41,606 nucleotides of DNA from an uncultured Prevotella sp. (GTDB taxonomy: Bacteria > Bacteroidota > Bacteroidia > Bacteroidales > Bacteroidaceae). The stretch spans positions 1 to 41,606 of the forward strand of contig URRR01000020.1 in the NCBI GenBank assembly GCA_900550365.1, read 5' to 3'. A program made the position numbers and the translations under genes. The notes below the pieces were generated by a model. The model saw nothing but the letters and a program-made list of their open reading frames with translations, was not told where the DNA came from and made no database searches. This document shows, piece by piece, positions 41,301 through 41,606 of the stretch (position 1 is its first letter; each line of letters starts with the position of its first letter).

Positions 41301-41606
41301 TCCGTTTTAATGTCACATCTGTCACTTTGCGCCGTATCTCATTGTGCATCAACAGTTTACAGAGTGAGAGATCGTTTTTTATCTGTCACATTACTGTCAC
41401 ACAAGTGTCACACATTAAAGGCTTTGTTCCTGCGGATTGCAAATCCGCAGGAACAAAATAATAGGACAGATGTATCTGTTTCGGCAGATTTGCAATCTGC
41501 CGGAATTGAGTATCAGGATTTGTAATCCGAAGAAAATAATAAACCTATTTCCTCCGTCTAAGCAGATTTTGTAATCTGCCGAAATAATGAACCTTTTTAT
41601 CGGATT
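41301..41606. other. Repeat-rich region at window end
   Basis: No supported gene. It contains five TGTCAC words (41311, 41320, 41384, 41395, 41406), a 13-bp perfect hairpin (GTTCCTGCGGATT at 41426-41438 with 41442-41454), the right copy of the 72-bp repeat and the start of a further related palindrome that runs to the end of the window. Confidence 0.7.
41479..41550. repeat. 72-bp palindromic repeat, right copy
   Basis: Ungapped match to 40271-40342 (seven differences), same orientation, beginning with the CGGCAGAT/ATCTGCCG dyad at 41482-41502. A partial third copy seems to follow to the window edge. Confidence 0.8.

Noticed and set aside
41310..41525. 71-codon plus-strand frame at the window end
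   Set aside because: It runs through TGTCAC words and palindromic repeats and shows no family resemblance.

Overview
The window is chromosomal DNA from a Bacteroidales bacterium, most likely a Prevotella-like member with fairly GC-rich core genes. The evidence is the protein families (fused SecDF, a rhomboid with a Bacteroidetes-type tail, a GH3-family protein, an UpxY/NusG-like factor, an Arm-type tyrosine integrase), the lack of Shine-Dalgarno-led starts, and promoters of the Bacteroidetes form TTG-N19-TAnnTTTG. No rRNA or tRNA gene was seen.

Layout. 1-12.3 kb is housekeeping. Enolase (eno) with a strong terminator is followed by a Nudix hydrolase. A leftward block of five genes then runs GH3-like protein, Ig-like lipoprotein, DUF3108 protein, class A beta-lactamase and miaB. 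Next come HU (leftward), and a rhomboid protease and membrane-anchored EEP phosphatase (rightward). 12.4-15.4 kb is secDF. 15.7-26.5 kb is a rightward envelope-glycan cluster that looks like LPS core or lipid A work: MsbA-like ABC transporter, LpxL-like acyltransferase, glycosyltransferases, nucleotide-sugar epimerase, WaaP-like kinase, GT32 enzyme, UDP-galactopyranose mutase and a probable galactofuranosyltransferase. It ends in a hairpin terminator. 26.5-27.2 kb holds a leftward gene interrupted by an in-frame stop. 27.3-41.3 kb is a second, capsule or O-antigen type locus. It opens with a tyrosine recombinase, a possible invertible segment, a large NusG/UpxY-like protein with an unknown C-terminal domain, and an unknown companion protein. 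UDP-glucose dehydrogenase follows, then an AT-rich cassette with two acyltransferases, a GT8 enzyme, Wzx flippase, Wzy-like polymerase and further glycosyltransferases. A GC-rich glycosyltransferase lies between two copies of a 72-bp repeat.

Most notable observations. (1) Five intergenic arrays, each made of exactly four 22-bp units around an AAAAGACGGCCTTTT half-palindrome; I do not recognise this element. (2) Two adjacent acyltransferase genes carry poly-G tracts (G7, out of frame; G10, in frame) and overlap by four bases, so they look like linked phase-variable contingency genes. (3) An inverted-repeat-bounded 150-bp segment lies between the recombinase and the UpxY-like gene. (4) A heptamer-repeat hairpin sits in frame inside miaB, and a related heptamer tract lies immediately before another gene. 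(5) A hidden minus-strand gene has its ATG, a promoter -7 element and one premature TAA. All readings are from sequence inspection only; nothing was searched or computed beyond counting by eye.
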